A DNA stretch of 64,000 bases from Diphasiastrum complanatum. Lineage: Eukaryota; Streptophyta; Lycopodiopsida; Lycopodiales; Lycopodiaceae. Numbering within the stretch: the first letter of the stretch is position 1; each line of letters starts with the position of its first letter. This document shows positions 40,358 through 52,614 of this stretch, one piece after another. A model generated the notes under the pieces. The model was not told the origin of the DNA and ran no database searches. It was given only the letters and a program-made list of their open reading frames with translations. A program made the position numbers and the translations under genes. The stretch lies in contig CM055107.1 of assembly GCA_029204225.1 (NCBI GenBank), positions 49,674,546-49,738,545 of the forward strand, read 5' to 3'.

Positions 40358-43286
40358 ATGTCTTCCACAAATACATCTCAATCATCTCGTTATACTATCC
40401 ATCGTGATGCCCCATCTGCAACGGATATCATAATTCTTCCTAGCACAAGCATGGTCACTTAGTGGATGACCCTTGCGGAGCCTCTGCTTACTGCAATGGG
40501 TATTCATGAGAAAGCCTTCTCAAGGAGAATAAATATGGATTTTATCACTCTTGCCTTCAGTACTTGGAAGGAGGAGAAATCTAGGTTTTATATTACTTTC
40601 TAGGGAGCTACACACAAGGTGCGCGTGACTGAGGCCGCCCTTGCTGCCATAGGGATAGCATCTGATACCCAAGCCTCACCAAACCATAAGCAAGCCAAAC
40701 AGGCTATTAAGCCTTATATTGACGTTACAAATGATTTGCATTGGACCAATGATGACTACCTCCTAGAAGCCATTACTAAGCCTGCCATACACGCCGCTGC
40801 TCAGCTCCTTAACAATTTCCTAATGGTTGGCGACCTCAAGAAAGATTGCATTACTTCTCAGATATTGCATAGGATAGTTGAGTCATATGTCAAGATAGCC
40901 AAGGCCCCTCTAGAACCATATAACTGGTCCAAGACCATTTTTGGAGAGCTCAAATGAGCCATTAAGAGCAATACCAAGCAGCACTTTGATGTTGGCCCCT
41001 TGTTATATCTCTAACAGCCTCCCACCTTGAACATAAAATCCATGGATTTTGCCTAGATTCTGTGCTTTCTATTTATGAAGAAGCACCGGCCGAATCATCT
41101 CAAAAGGCCTCCAGCTCACGTAGTTGACGCCATCCATGCATCGAGATCATCATTCCTGACTCGCCTTCTGCGTCATGATGTCGTACTAGGCAGACATCGT
41201 CAGGTGTGCTTCCACCCCCTGCTGCTATTCGCACTGAACTACCTATTCCCCCCACCTCTGATGCTTCCCTCGCCTATGCTTCCTCTCACGGACAGTCTGT
41301 GACCATTGGGGCTACCATTCCCATTACAGTAGCCCAGGCCACCTCACCCCCACACACAGAAGCTGTTTTCCCAAACACTCAATATTTCATGGATATGTTC
41401 GATGATTCCAATCCCCTTGGGACCTCCAAAGTTTTTGAAATGCCCCAGATCCCTGCGCCCTTTGAGCTCCAATCCCTTGGAAAAGAATTCAAACAATTCC
41501 ATGATACTACTACTGGTGTTGAAGATTCATTTCAGATATCCCAGCAACCTCAAGCTGAAGCCGCACCAACCACACTTCGGGTCGAGCTCGCTGTCAAATC
41601 ACCAAAGCAGTTCAATGCCACAGTGTCTGAGGGCTATAAAGAGGAAGATCTCTTTGAAGAAGAAGAAGAATTACAGGCACCCGTTTCACACCAACCAAGG
41701 AAAGTACCACCAGGTTCTTCTGCTGCTACCACCTCCACAATAGTAGATTCTGGTGATGCTCTCGGTTTGGTCTCAAGGCTTGCGTAAGTGATCCAATCTA
41801 TGCTGGATAAGAAAAAAGAATGGAACAGCAAATCTTAGATATGTCGGAAAATACTCTCATCAGCCAGAAAGTTATTCAGCTGGACAAAGAGTTGAAGATC
41901 ACCAAGCAGCATGAAGCCAAATCCGAAGCTGAGAAGAAGACGACACAACAATTGGTTGATTGCCTAGAAGAGTATGTTAGCTCACTGTAGAATGTGCTCA
42001 CAACCACTCAAGATCAAGTGGACAAGGCCGTGCAGGATGCAAAGCAACAAGTGCAGCTACTCTAGGGTCAACTGTAGATGGCAAAATAAGATCACACACG
42101 TCTCCAAGGTGAATTGGATGCGACCACCCTTGAGCGTGATGTGTATTTCCAGATGCAAATACCTGATCATCCGATAACTCCGACGGAGATCGCGTATTTG
42201 TTCAAAAAAGTTGAAACTTACAAAGTGGCACTTCAAGGATTCCAAGGCCGCTTTGACAAATTCAAAGGTGCAGCTTCAACTGAGTTGGCAAAGGCTAAAG
42301 CAATTATCAATGCATATGAAAAAGCAGCCGCTCAGGTGTTGGAAGCTGGACCTCAAATTTCAGTTCTGGTCATGCTGCAATTCTCCCCTCCGAACCAAGT
42401 TGATGCACCAATAGATACAGGGTTGGATTCGGGCATGGACCAGGGTGGAGCCCCTGAAGTTGAAGAACAACAGCCAATTCTATAGGCAGTGCAAAGGATC
42501 CATCTTCATCAAGGACCACACCATTATTCAGAAGACCAATCAGCATTGAGGACCAGATCCAGAGTTTTTTAGCGCGACATCCTCTTGAGTCCTCGCGTGG
42601 TAGTTGGATCCTTAAGTTTAAGACCTATGAAATAGAGGCCGGCAAGGAATTAGATCAAATACCCACATTGGGAGAGCAGCCAGTTTGGAGAGTTATAATT
42701 TTTGAGAAAACTTCAGAATCTATTAGGAGTTATGTGGGCAGCCAATTGCGCATAGATCCATATTATGTTGTCGCGCAGGAATAGGTGGAAGGATTTGGGA
42801 TTGGCCATGGACAAAACTACGATCCATACGCTAAATTGGCCAATCATCCATCAACCTTACAGTTGGAAAATATCAGTAGATATCCACTGGGCAGTACAAG
42901 CATACCAGCGAGAGTATATACACTCTCCAGATTCGACAGTGAGACAATCAGCGCTTTTTGCAAAAGACTTGACTTTGTTGGCATCCGTGGCAACGAGATG
43001 GGATGATTGCCTTCCTCCTTTGGCATTCAATCCAAATAAGCCAATGGTCTTAGAGCATATCAAGGATCATTTGTCGGTGGCTCGACTGTATTTTCGCGCA
43101 GCAATGATGGGAGGCTCCTGGGAATCTCGATTCATGTCCTGGACAACTTCAAAATGGATTGCCGGAGCCCATCGTTGTTTTTTGCTTCATTATATGGATT
43201 TTAACACTGCCCGACTCGATTTTATGGAGAATGTGCAGTATCATTCAATAAAGATTCATCGTGAAACAAATAAAAGGCCACAGTAA
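40358..43286 (+). pseudogene. Extra ORF downstream of Ty3 pol (unknown accessory protein)
   Basis: The chosen start is the ATG at 40,358 (MSSTNTSQSSRYTIHRD). The N-terminal region (KVRVTEAALAAIGIASD, AITKPAIHAAAQLLNNFLMV, SQILHRIVESY) loosely recalls the domain called putative plant transposon protein found in Tat/Ogre-type elements; that is tentative. A Pro/Ser-rich linker and acidic stretch (KEEDLFEEEEEL) follow at 41,206-41,760. Next is a coiled-coil region (41,820-42,350; QLDKELKITKQHEAKSEAEK, FDKFKGAASTELAKAKAII). The C-terminal domain has LASVATRWDDCLPPLAF and DHLSVARLYFRAAMM. That last domain recurs at 52,109-52,600. Several stops and frameshifts are present; originally it was perhaps about 950 residues. 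Its position after pol is that of env-like or accessory ORFs, but no transmembrane or signal segment was noticed. Confidence 0.7.
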
Positions 43287-43324
43287 CTGCATCTCGCAGG
43301 TGTCATGGGACCGCCACCAGATTT

Positions 43325-43333
43325 GGTGGGGGA
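43325..43333 (+). other. Polypurine-like tract
   Basis: GGTGGGGGA lies just before the conserved element end that starts TATTGGAGGG at 43,337. Confidence 0.55.
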
Positions 43334-43336
43334 TAC

Positions 43337-44100
<764 letters not shown>

Positions 44101-45787
44101 GATCTTTGGTCGAGGTTAGGCAAGGAAAGAAACCCACTACATAGTTATTACAACTGTCTCATCATAGTTAATGCATATACAAAGTGGTCGGATTGTCAAT
44201 GCGAAGTCGTTAGGTCGCCGACAGTATCAAAATTTACAAGTTTAAAAAAATGTACAATCACTCAAAAAATACTAACTCAAAAAATATACATTGACTCAAA
44301 AAATATAGAATTTTTTGGGTCGATCCAGTATTGAAAAATTCTAAAAAATTTGATCCTGAATTTTTTAGATCTTCTGTCCAACAATTCCAACAACCTAGTT
44401 GTGTCCTATTTAGGTTAGAGCCGAGATATCATAGTAACCATCCTATCTACCGGGAAAATGTACCAATGCATCCTAGGTTCCTTCTGGTCCTGGGCCATTA
44501 GGATTACAATCCGCCAAACCCAACAATGTTTTTTCACATTCAAGTCATGCATTGCTAACAAGCTATCTCACATCCTACATTATAACCAAATGAACTCATC
44601 ATACATAGTATTGTACATGGTTAGTTGACTAGTGTGGTGCTGTAACCAACCAACCTAGTACCAATAACATTGTACTATTCCCAACCTGCCCAACCTATGC
44701 CGAAGTATTGAGCTGTAAGTAGTAACCTTCATGAGTGCTAGTATTGTACCACAAACCGCACACAATAACCAAAACCTACACGTCCCGTAGTGGTACCAAG
44801 CTAGTAGTATTGACATTAGTCAGCCTAGTATCAACAGCACCGTATTGTGCCAGTACATGGCAATACTCACTGAGTGCTTAACATTTGTTCGTGTAGAACT
44901 CCTGACTATACAAATCTCGATTCTATTAACAAAGTGCACAATTTACTTGACAAAGCTTGAGAAACGAACGCGAACTCGAAACATTTCTATTCGTGATCAA
45001 CCTCGAAGGATTCGCAAAATTTTATCTTGCTTGAAACTTGAAAGACTTGAGAAACAGTTTCTTGTAGAAACTCGTGGTTTCTTGTTGAAGCTCGAAATAT
45101 TCGCGAACAGAATTTTGTTGCAAAATATTTTGTTTCTTGTTCAAAGTGTCGCAGACTATCGCGAACAATTCACGAAATATTCAAGATTCTTTTTCAAGCT
45201 CAAAGATTGTCATCTGTTGTGAACAATTCGCGAAAGACAAAAATATCGCGAAGAGACAAGTGTCGCGAATAATTTGCAAAACACGAAGCTGTAACGAAGA
45301 GATAGACTGTCGCGAAATATTCGCGAACAGAAATTATTCGACCTTGAAAACAGAGCGTCTATTTGAATATCAACTGTCGTAAATGGTTAGATCTATTGTT
45401 ACAGAATTAAAAGGCCAAAAGACCTGTCTTGTAACAATATAAATACATTGTGCACTACTCGTTGTAACAAACTCTCTCACACTGAAAAGGCTCTCAGACT
45501 CATTCAATCAGAGACACAACAACGAGATAAGACAACAAAAAATGTATACTGATTTAGATTCAAAATTATAAATTTGTTTTTGATTAATAGTTTCTGTTTG
45601 TCTAAAATCATCTTAAGGTGTCTCTTAATTCCGCATATTATTTCCGCATGCTAATTCAATCAAATTAAATATTGTTCTATTAATACATAGATAAAAAATA
45701 AACCCGATTGAAGACACTGATATTAGGTTGATTTATTCAAACTTTCATCGTGTTTTTTGTGGAAGAATTATCACTATTTTTCCTACA
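44101..45787 (+). repeat. LTR and flank of copia element (left end unknown)
   Basis: A TATA box (ATATAAA at 45,438) and a CTACA end just before PBS-like repeats mark the right part as a copia LTR. 45,098-45,334 holds seven TCGCGAA words, several as the palindrome TTCGCGAA. 44,240-44,310 repeats ACTCAAAAAATA three times. No gene is seen. Confidence 0.55.
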
Positions 45788-45788
45788 G

Positions 45789-45888
45789 TGGTATTAGAGC
45801 ATGTTAGTGCTGATACAGTGGTATCAAAGCTTATGGTGCTGATATAGTGGCATCAGAGCATACAGAGTCGATACAATGGTATCTTCAT
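45789..45888 (+). repeat. Four tandem primer-binding-site-like units
   Basis: TGGTATTAGAGC (45,789), TGGTATCAAAGC (45,819), TGGCATCAGAGC (45,848) and TGGTATCTTCAT (45,877) recur every 29-30 bp within units like GTGCTGATACAGTGG. Each resembles the initiator-Met PBS TGGTATCAGAGC. The first is adjacent to the LTR end. Confidence 0.85.
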
Positions 45889-45954
45889 ACCCCTCACAAC
45901 ATTCTTCATACATCCATCAACAAGCCGCATCTAGAGTTATTCAGAAAATAGAAG

Positions 45955-48900
45955 ATGTCGTCGATCAGTAATATTCAGGCTAAGATCACTACGATCTTGG
46001 ATCCAGAAGGTTCAAACTATTTGATTTGGAAATTAAAGACTTCACTCATATTGAAGGGCGAAGGTCTATGGCAATGGATAGAACCAATAGATGAGAAGCC
46101 AATAGCTACTCTTGGCAAAGAACTTCGAGAATGGAGTTTGAGAAATGAAAAAGTTATAGTAATTATTGCGTCTTCAGTGCATGACAATATAATGCTAGAT
46201 CTTACATCAATTTTAAACGCAAAAGATTAATGGGAAGAATTGCAAACCAAGAATGAGACTCGATCTCGTAATCAAATCATGTTCTTGGAAGATATTAACT
46301 TACCTATAGTGGGACGACAGAGACCTGGACACATTCGTACGAAAGATAAAAGACCTGTTTATTTCCTTGCAAAATTCTGGTCTAGAAAATGCAATTTCTA
46401 AGGAAAAACATCTTAGTTATTTTCTTCGAGCCCTACCTAGGTCATTCCACACAACTCAAACCTTATTGGCGAAAGATGTGACACTTCAAAAAGCAATACA
46501 TGGAGTTAAAGAGGAAATAGAAGCTCGTGAACATTATGATGACAATGGTGATTCCGAAAATGCTCTATTTACTCAGAAGAATAAATCTTCTAATAAGTCT
46601 AAGTTTAAGAGGGAGTCGTCTAAAAAGAATGAGTCTAAGACAAATGATCAACAATCTGAAAAACAATAGAAAAATTCTAGTGATAAGAAGATCTGCAATA
46701 GATACAAAAGATCAGGTCACACATAAGATAAGTGTTGGTTAAATCCAAAGATTGAATGCATTCATTGTTATAAACGAGGTCATGTAGCAGTAGACTGTTA
46801 TCAGAATCCAGAAACAAAAAGGAGCATAATCGAAGAGAACCTTTAGATTCAAACTATGTTGAAGACAAAGCAAAATGCTCCAGAGTAGTAGAAGACATGA
46901 CAACAAGGAACTCATCAACTTATGTTAGTGCTGATCAATGTTGCTCAACAAAGTCAAAAACTCGAGAAGTAGTACTTGATTCGGGAGCCACCGCATTTTG
47001 TTTCCTTGAAACAAATATTATCTGAATACAAGAAGACGAACTATTCGAGATTCATTATACTTGGAGACGGTTCTAAGTATGTGGTTGATGGAACTGGTGT
47101 ACTATGGCTGGACACGAATCAAGGTGACAAGAAACTGGAAGAAGTTCTCTTGACAAAGATCTTCTATCCATAGCTAAGATAGTCGATACAAACATGTCAG
47201 TAACCTTCACAAAGAACTCTTCTAAACTATTCGATGAAGATTCTGATAACCTAGTTGTTAAAGACAACAGAAAAGGAAATTTGTATCACTTGAACATTGG
47301 AATTCAAATCGAACAAGTGAATCAAACTCAAGAATTGACAGATCATTAGAGGAGTTCTAAATCCAAAAAAGACCCTTTGTAAAGATTCTTTTTATATTTT
47401 TTCTCAATTTTTTCTTACACATGGACCAATCAAAACACTCAAATTTGAAATCTACGTAAAGTAACTTTTTGAGTCCACATTTTGATTCCACACTAAAAAA
47501 GGCATAACTTTTTAGTGGTAAGTCCAAATTTAGCAAAGTTTAGTGCATTGGAAAGCACTTGGCAAGGGCTTTCCAATGATATGTTAGATAACATACTTTT
47601 AAGCTATGATCAAAAAGTTATGGCAAGTCAAAAGTATTAGTGTTATAATATTGTAATAATATAAACTACATCTTGCACGAATTTTTAAAGGGTCTTTTTG
47701 GAGCTCAAAACTCCTCTAATGATTCTGTGGCACAAGAGGCTATGTCACAAGAACATGGAAGCATTGTACCAAGCCAACAAAAGTCAGAGAATCGAAGGAG
47801 TCGAAATCAAAAGTAGAAATATTCGAACTACCTGCAAATCCTATCTTAAAGGCAAGATGACTAGAACACCTTTCAGTAAGGATATTTATAAAGTAACTAA
47901 GGTACTTGAAATTGTGCATTCAGATATTTGTGGACCATTCGGAGTACTATCGTTGGGTGATGCAAAGTACTTCATAACATTTATTGATGACTTCTGCAAG
48001 TTCGTTGTGGTATACTTTATACATATAAAATTTGAGACTTTTGAGAAATTCGTTGAGCATACAAACTGGGCTAAGAAGCAAACAAGCAATAAGTTGAAGC
48101 AGATTCGCACAGATTGCGGAGGTGAGTATATTTTTAACGAATTCAAGGCTTATTGTACTGATCGAGGTATTATGCATACAAACACTGCATCATACACACC
48201 TCAACACAATGGAATAGCTAAACAAAGGAATCGTACACTTATGGAAGCTACTAGGTGTATGATGGCTCATGCGAAAGCACCAAAACAGTTGTGGGCAGAA
48301 GCAGTGGCTACATCGAATTATCTTCAGAATCATATTCTGAAATCTCAAATACCGGATAAAACTCCTCATGAGATATGGTGGAAGTCGAAGCCAAATCTTG
48401 CACATGTTCAGACATTCGGATGCGCAGTGTATATGCACATACCAGAGAGAGAACAAGGTTTTCTGGTAGGATTTGAGTTACATTCGTCATATTATCGTGT
48501 CTATGTACTCGAAACTGACAGAATGAAAATCGAGATGTTAAATTTGATGAGTCAAAATACATAGCAGACAATGATCTAGTCGGGTTTGAAACTCTCAAAA
48601 ACTATTATGATCTATCAACGACGACAAAAGTAAAACAAGTAGATGATGAAAGAGAATTACCAGATTCAAAGGGACGTCAAGATCGAGTACCTGACAGACT
48701 CGAATCAGCAACTCGAATTCCAGCAGACAAGGTCGAATCAAAATCGAACTCGAAACCTACTAAATCGAACTCGAAACTACTTGTGAGAAGATTTGACAGA
48801 CAACGAAAACCACCAGAAAGGTATGGTCAGGATATTTTTAATACAGCCATCAAATTTTGTGGTTTCTCTGACGAATCTCAAACATTCGAGGAAGCTATTG

Positions 48901-48957
48901 ATGGACCAGATAAAGATCATTGGATTCAAGCAATGGAGAGAATAATCCAAAATTCGA
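45955..48957 (+). pseudogene. 3'-truncated copia Gag-protease-integrase-RT start
   Basis: The Gag starts MSSISNIQAKITTILD with GSNYLIWKLKTSLIL and WQWIEPIDE. Two zinc knuckles follow near 46,690-46,800 (CNRYKRSGHT-stop-DKC and CIHCYKRGHVAVDC). The protease is VVLDSGATAF near 46,970. The GAG-pre-integrase module LWHKRLCHKNMEALY is at 47,728. The integrase core shows EIVHSDICGPFG, YFITFIDDFCKFVVVYF, IRTDCGGEYIF and TPQHNGIAKQRNRTLME. RT has only its start (EAIDGPDKDHWIQAMER) before the break near 48,957. A MITE at 47,349-47,716 splits protease from integrase; without it the frame reads through. Stops are scattered, but the integrase frame 47,698-48,564 is open. Confidence 0.9.
47349..47716. mobile_element. 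Stowaway-like MITE, 368 bp, TA target duplication
   Basis: Ends are inverted repeats: GAGGAGTTCTAAATCC with AAAAAAGACCCTTT on the left, and on the right the complement of GAGGAGTTTTGAGCTCC with AAAAAGACCCTTT. TA flanks both sides (47,347-47,348 and 47,717-47,718). The interior is AT-rich with no ORF, as in non-autonomous Tc1/mariner-type elements. Its removal, leaving one TA, restores an open copia frame reading RIDRSLMILWHKRLCHKN. Confidence 0.88.
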
Positions 48958-49018
48958 TAGGTAGGAGAGCAAGAAAATTGATAGTGGGCAAGTCCAAAGC
49001 TTATAAGAAGTACATGTA

Positions 49019-49200
49019 GATTTGAATTCAATGGTGCGTGTAGGAACAAAAGGGACTTGGCAATTTTTGGATTGGCAGAATTCAAAAGTAGATTGATCAC
49101 CAATGTCACAGATGTCTTGCGAGAAAGTTTCAAGTTGCGAGGCGCTATCTTCATCTAGTTCATCTAAAAAGACGAGAGAATGTGGTGAATATGAGCATTG
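49019..49200 (-). pseudogene. Second copy of the unknown gene fragment
   Basis: The minus strand reads SPHSLVFLDELDEDSASQ, LETFSQDICD and FEFCQSKNCQVPFVPT, closely related to the fragment at 11,620-11,760. It abuts the truncated copia RT on its left. Similarity at protein level with several silent-looking changes suggests it was under coding constraint before decay. Confidence 0.6.
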
Positions 49201-49274
49201 TCATAGAAATATAGAAGGTCGATTCTGAAGTTGTGGCGAGTAGTTTACGATTTTTATTATTAGAGTATGCATGA

Positions 49275-49350
49275 AGTTTTATTATTTTTATTTGATTTAT
49301 TATTTTTAATATGATTTATTATTTATTATTTTTATTATTTTTAGTATTTT
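49275..49350. repeat. AT-rich low-complexity tract
   Basis: Repeats of TTATTATTTTTA and TTTATTATT over about 75 bp. Confidence 0.9.
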
Positions 49351-50206
49351 AAAAATCATACGAAGTATGTTTTTTAAGACTTAGAAGGATATTCCGGCGC
49401 TATTCAGAATTTTCGTAACCAAACCACCTAAGAGTTAGGGTTACGATTCTCGTAAGTCTTTTCATTCTTACAATTTCCACGATGCGGAGCACAACGAGCT
49501 CGCATTACGGTTTGATATTTTTGCAATCCCTCTTATAGATTTAACGAGTTCAAACGCCTAACGGGCTTTACGATCTTATGGTATTTCTAATGGGTACAAC
49601 ACGTGGCACTACATTTAATTTATAAATCTGTGTTATCAAACCTATAATCGTCAATGTCTACTAACCACACTTAGACCAACAAAATTCATGGATCAAAAAA
49701 TTCCATAATACGCATCCCTGACTGGGGTTGTCTTAATAATATGTGCCTAACTAATACATTATGCATAAGTTCAAGCATCCACAAAAGATAAAAATACTAA
49801 TGATTTTCTGAGTGATCATGATGTCCGCCTATTGACGCATATGCACAATCAACCTAAGTTTTATACATTGGAGCTTCATACGAATTATGCTGTACACAAC
49901 CAAACTGTCTACTTAGAAAATCAACTGTATTAGTTGTTCAACAGTATGTATATAGGAACTCGAGCAATATATAAAACAACATGAGAAAATTGAAGATCCA
50001 ATAGAAGATGTTAATTCCCCAAATTTGGTATCCGACATTCCAAATTTCAAAAGAGTGATTCTGTCGTTCTTCAAACTGTCGCGTCTCTATATGCTAGTGA
50101 TCCAGTCACTGACTCGTCAACTCTTGTCTCTCTTGTTGTAAATGTTCCTACTGCTGAATGGCAATCTCTGATGCTCCAACACCTACCGTGCTAACTCAAT
50201 CCTCTC
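49351..50206. other. Unassigned spacer
   Basis: No gene or repeat recognised; short plus-strand frames near 50,060-50,200 have no known motif. Confidence 0.4.
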
Positions 50207-51540
50207 CTATTGCCTATACTGCATTAACGACTGGTAATTCATAGGAAGATAATACTCCATTTCAACCGAGTCGATGTCTTCTTGACGCCGCCATTGTTGT
50301 GGTCGTCGTTGAACTTCGTTGGGTTCCATGTTCTCACGATAATGTGAGAAATATCCGCAATGTATTCCTCCTTGGTTTCCAAAATACATCCAAATCCCTC
50401 GTATATATTCGAAATTGTAATCATAAGATTTGAGTGGAACCATGATTTCCGAGCCGCTTATGATATCTCCTATCACTTCACAAAGATGTGATTCTAGCAA
50501 CAATTCTAAAAAAAAAATTCACTTCAACTTGATTCATGATTTGTTATATATATACATATGTGTTTTGATTTTTTTTATTTTTTATTGATTATTTTTTTTC
50601 TCCCCCTGCTTTTGGGCTGCACGTGTCTCCGTACGGATACCATCATCCAAACTGAAGTCATTTTTCCCCCGATTGTCATTGGTTGAATGTAATCCCGGCT
50701 TTCAAGATATCAAACAAGGAATAAATTAATCCCATATTGATAGAGTCCTCACTATTTGTACTCTTGCCTACCTCTATCAAATTGTCCGACAAAACTGATA
50801 GATATTTCATTCTCATTTTAATAAAATTTACCAAACTTGAATCTAGTTCTACAACAGTAACATGTCCGCCTTTCTGAAAAACACATGCACTAATAGTACC
50901 ACTACCGCTAAATAGGTCTAAAATCAAGTCTGCTGGATGTGAAAAAATATCAATCAAATGATTTATTAAGTGTTGTAGCTTTTGATAGGGACAAGCCATA
51001 GAACCCGTCAGCGGATTTTAAAGTTTTTTTGTAACTGTTGGAAATTGAAACAAGTCTCCAAAGCTAGTTAACCTGGTGGTATTATAATGCTGAACGCTTT
51101 CCATCTAGAAAATAATAATCAATGGTTATATATTCTATTTCATTACAAAGCCAAAAAGCTTTATGAATCGATGCATATTGTCTTGAATGACAAATAATAA
51201 CTCTCCAAATAGGAGAGGTTGTCACTTCCAAAACGTCCTGCATGACATTGTGTATTTCAGTTTATTTGAATGGAGAATCATCATTTAATGATTCTTTCAT
51301 CTAGAATCCATATGGGATGTTTGCAATACACTATATGTAGGGTCTATTCTTATAAAATTTGTTGGATTTTTTTACAAACGTCTTCTGCAATAGTATAAAA
51401 ACATGCCAGATCATCGAAGTTTTTGGGGAGGTAGGTATCTGTTTGGTCCTCCTCCACAACAATCTCACCACGTGCAATCTGCTCTATGTGTCTCTGTTTT
51501 GCCTTAGCCTTCAGAATGTGTCTCTTAAATTGCTCTAGAA
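50207..51540 (-). pseudogene. Decayed DNA N4/N6-methyltransferase-like gene
   Basis: The best segment is 50,999-50,676: ACPYQKLQHLINHLIDIFSH, then PADLILDLFSGSGTISACVF and GHVTVVELDSSLVNFIKMRM. This matches the C-terminal half of beta-class DNA methyltransferases: motif X (usually KP...LL..LI), motif I (D-x-F-x-G-S-G-T) and the following acidic residue. Further upstream on the same strand, 51,538-51,345 encodes EQFKRHILKAKAKQRHIEQI and VEEDQTDTYLPKNFDDLACF, and 51,245-51,090 encodes VLEVTTSPIWRVIICHSRQY. Downstream, 50,503-50,207 is open (MYFGNQGGIHCGYFSHYREN) but unrecognised. No DPPY/SPPY motif IV was found, and stops or frameshifts separate the pieces. Origin (host, transposon or ancient transfer) is unknown. 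Confidence 0.6.
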
Positions 51541-51872
51541 GGACTTTTTTTTTTTTTTTTTTTAATCTTTAGGGGACTATAAAATGAACAAGCTATGCTT
51601 AGCATGGAAGAAACAAAATTAAAAACTTAACTAATAAAATACAACTCTTAAATACTTAGGCTAAAAGCATGGATAAAGTGAATACCATGTCTCTAAATTG
51701 TGAGAAATTGGCAAAAATCTACCTTGGTATTCTTATGTTAGAATTTTGTGAGTGAATTTCACATGTGTGTTGGACACCCACGTCGCAATCCCCGCGATGT
51801 GTTATTGTGCCTAGCAGTGTGCCCGTCATCTCCTCCACATTCTAACATTTCCCCCCTCCACCCTCTTCCATT
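51541..51872. other. Spacer with oligo-T run
   Basis: A run of about 19 T at 51,545-51,563; otherwise no recognisable gene. On the minus strand the run is an oligo-A tract; no target duplications were established. Confidence 0.5.
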
Positions 51873-52614
51873 TTGACACCATCTAATCCTCACCATTCAT
51901 ACCTCCAAACCCGGTTCCCTCGCCTTCCATCAAAACTCTTTCAACCACTCTCATCTCCCACTCCTCCACCACCCGCAGTGGTACCTCTTGAACAAAATCG
52001 GGTGACACCTCGAAATCCAAGTCGGGAAATGCCCGAGTCAACTGAATTCAAGACAAAATATCCTACAGAAAAAGAGCGCGGTGGATTTACCTTACCCGAT
52101 CTCATCAAGTGTCGCATGCACAAGGCCAAAGTTCAACCAGCTTAGAGATGGGGGCCATGTTTTTAGCAAATAAGCCAGCACTCTTACGCTACCTCAGCAT
52201 GCCAACATATTTGTGGGTAAACCCAGAATACTGCCCTCTCAAACGGTGTGAATCTTTCACACCAGAGTTCACGGCCAACAAGATTTATTGGCCTATTCTT
52301 ACAGAATATGTACAAACAGAAGATCCAGATAGAGATCTCATTTCAAATTGTAGTCAATTCTATAAGTGGTATCATCGGTGCCCAGACAGGGATGTGCATT
52401 ATTTCGTCGACAATTGCGGCCTTATCGCCTTCTTGGCACCCTTGGCGTCTCATTGGAATCATTCCTTGCCTCCCATTCTATTGGATCTCAATAAGCCTTT
52501 AGTCACCGAGATGGATCACCTCAATGTGGCTCGACTTTATTACTATGCGGCCATGACAAGCATCATTCATGTCGATACGATTGAATCTGGCAAATACATG
52601 ACTTCTCTAGAACA
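51873..52614 (+). pseudogene. Second copy of the extra-ORF C-terminal domain, split by copia
   Basis: 51,873-52,142 is open and Pro-rich (LSSPTPPPPAVVPLEQNR). From about 52,140 the frame continues MGAMFLANKPALLRYLSMPT, FLAPLASHWNHSLPPILLDL and NKPLVTEMDHLNVARLYYYA. The last two parts align with LASVATRWDDCLPPLAFNPN and DHLSVARLYFRAA in the ORF after the Ty3 pol at 42.8-43.1 kb. The frame ends in the LTR of the copia element that starts at 52,615. Confidence 0.7.

Noticed and set aside
42660-42780. Homology between PVWRVIIFEKTSESIRSY of the extra ORF and PIWRVIICHSRQYASIHK of the methyltransferase-like gene
   Set aside because: The resemblance is short and the neighbouring residues do not align; chance cannot be excluded.
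40358-43286. Retroviral-type envelope gene after Ty3 pol
   Set aside because: No signal peptide, furin-like site or transmembrane segment was seen; the protein looks coiled-coil and soluble.
50676-51540. Bacterial contamination as the source of the methyltransferase-like sequence
   Set aside because: It is flanked on both sides by plant-type retroelement and repeat DNA, has the same AT-rich composition, and is interrupted by stops.
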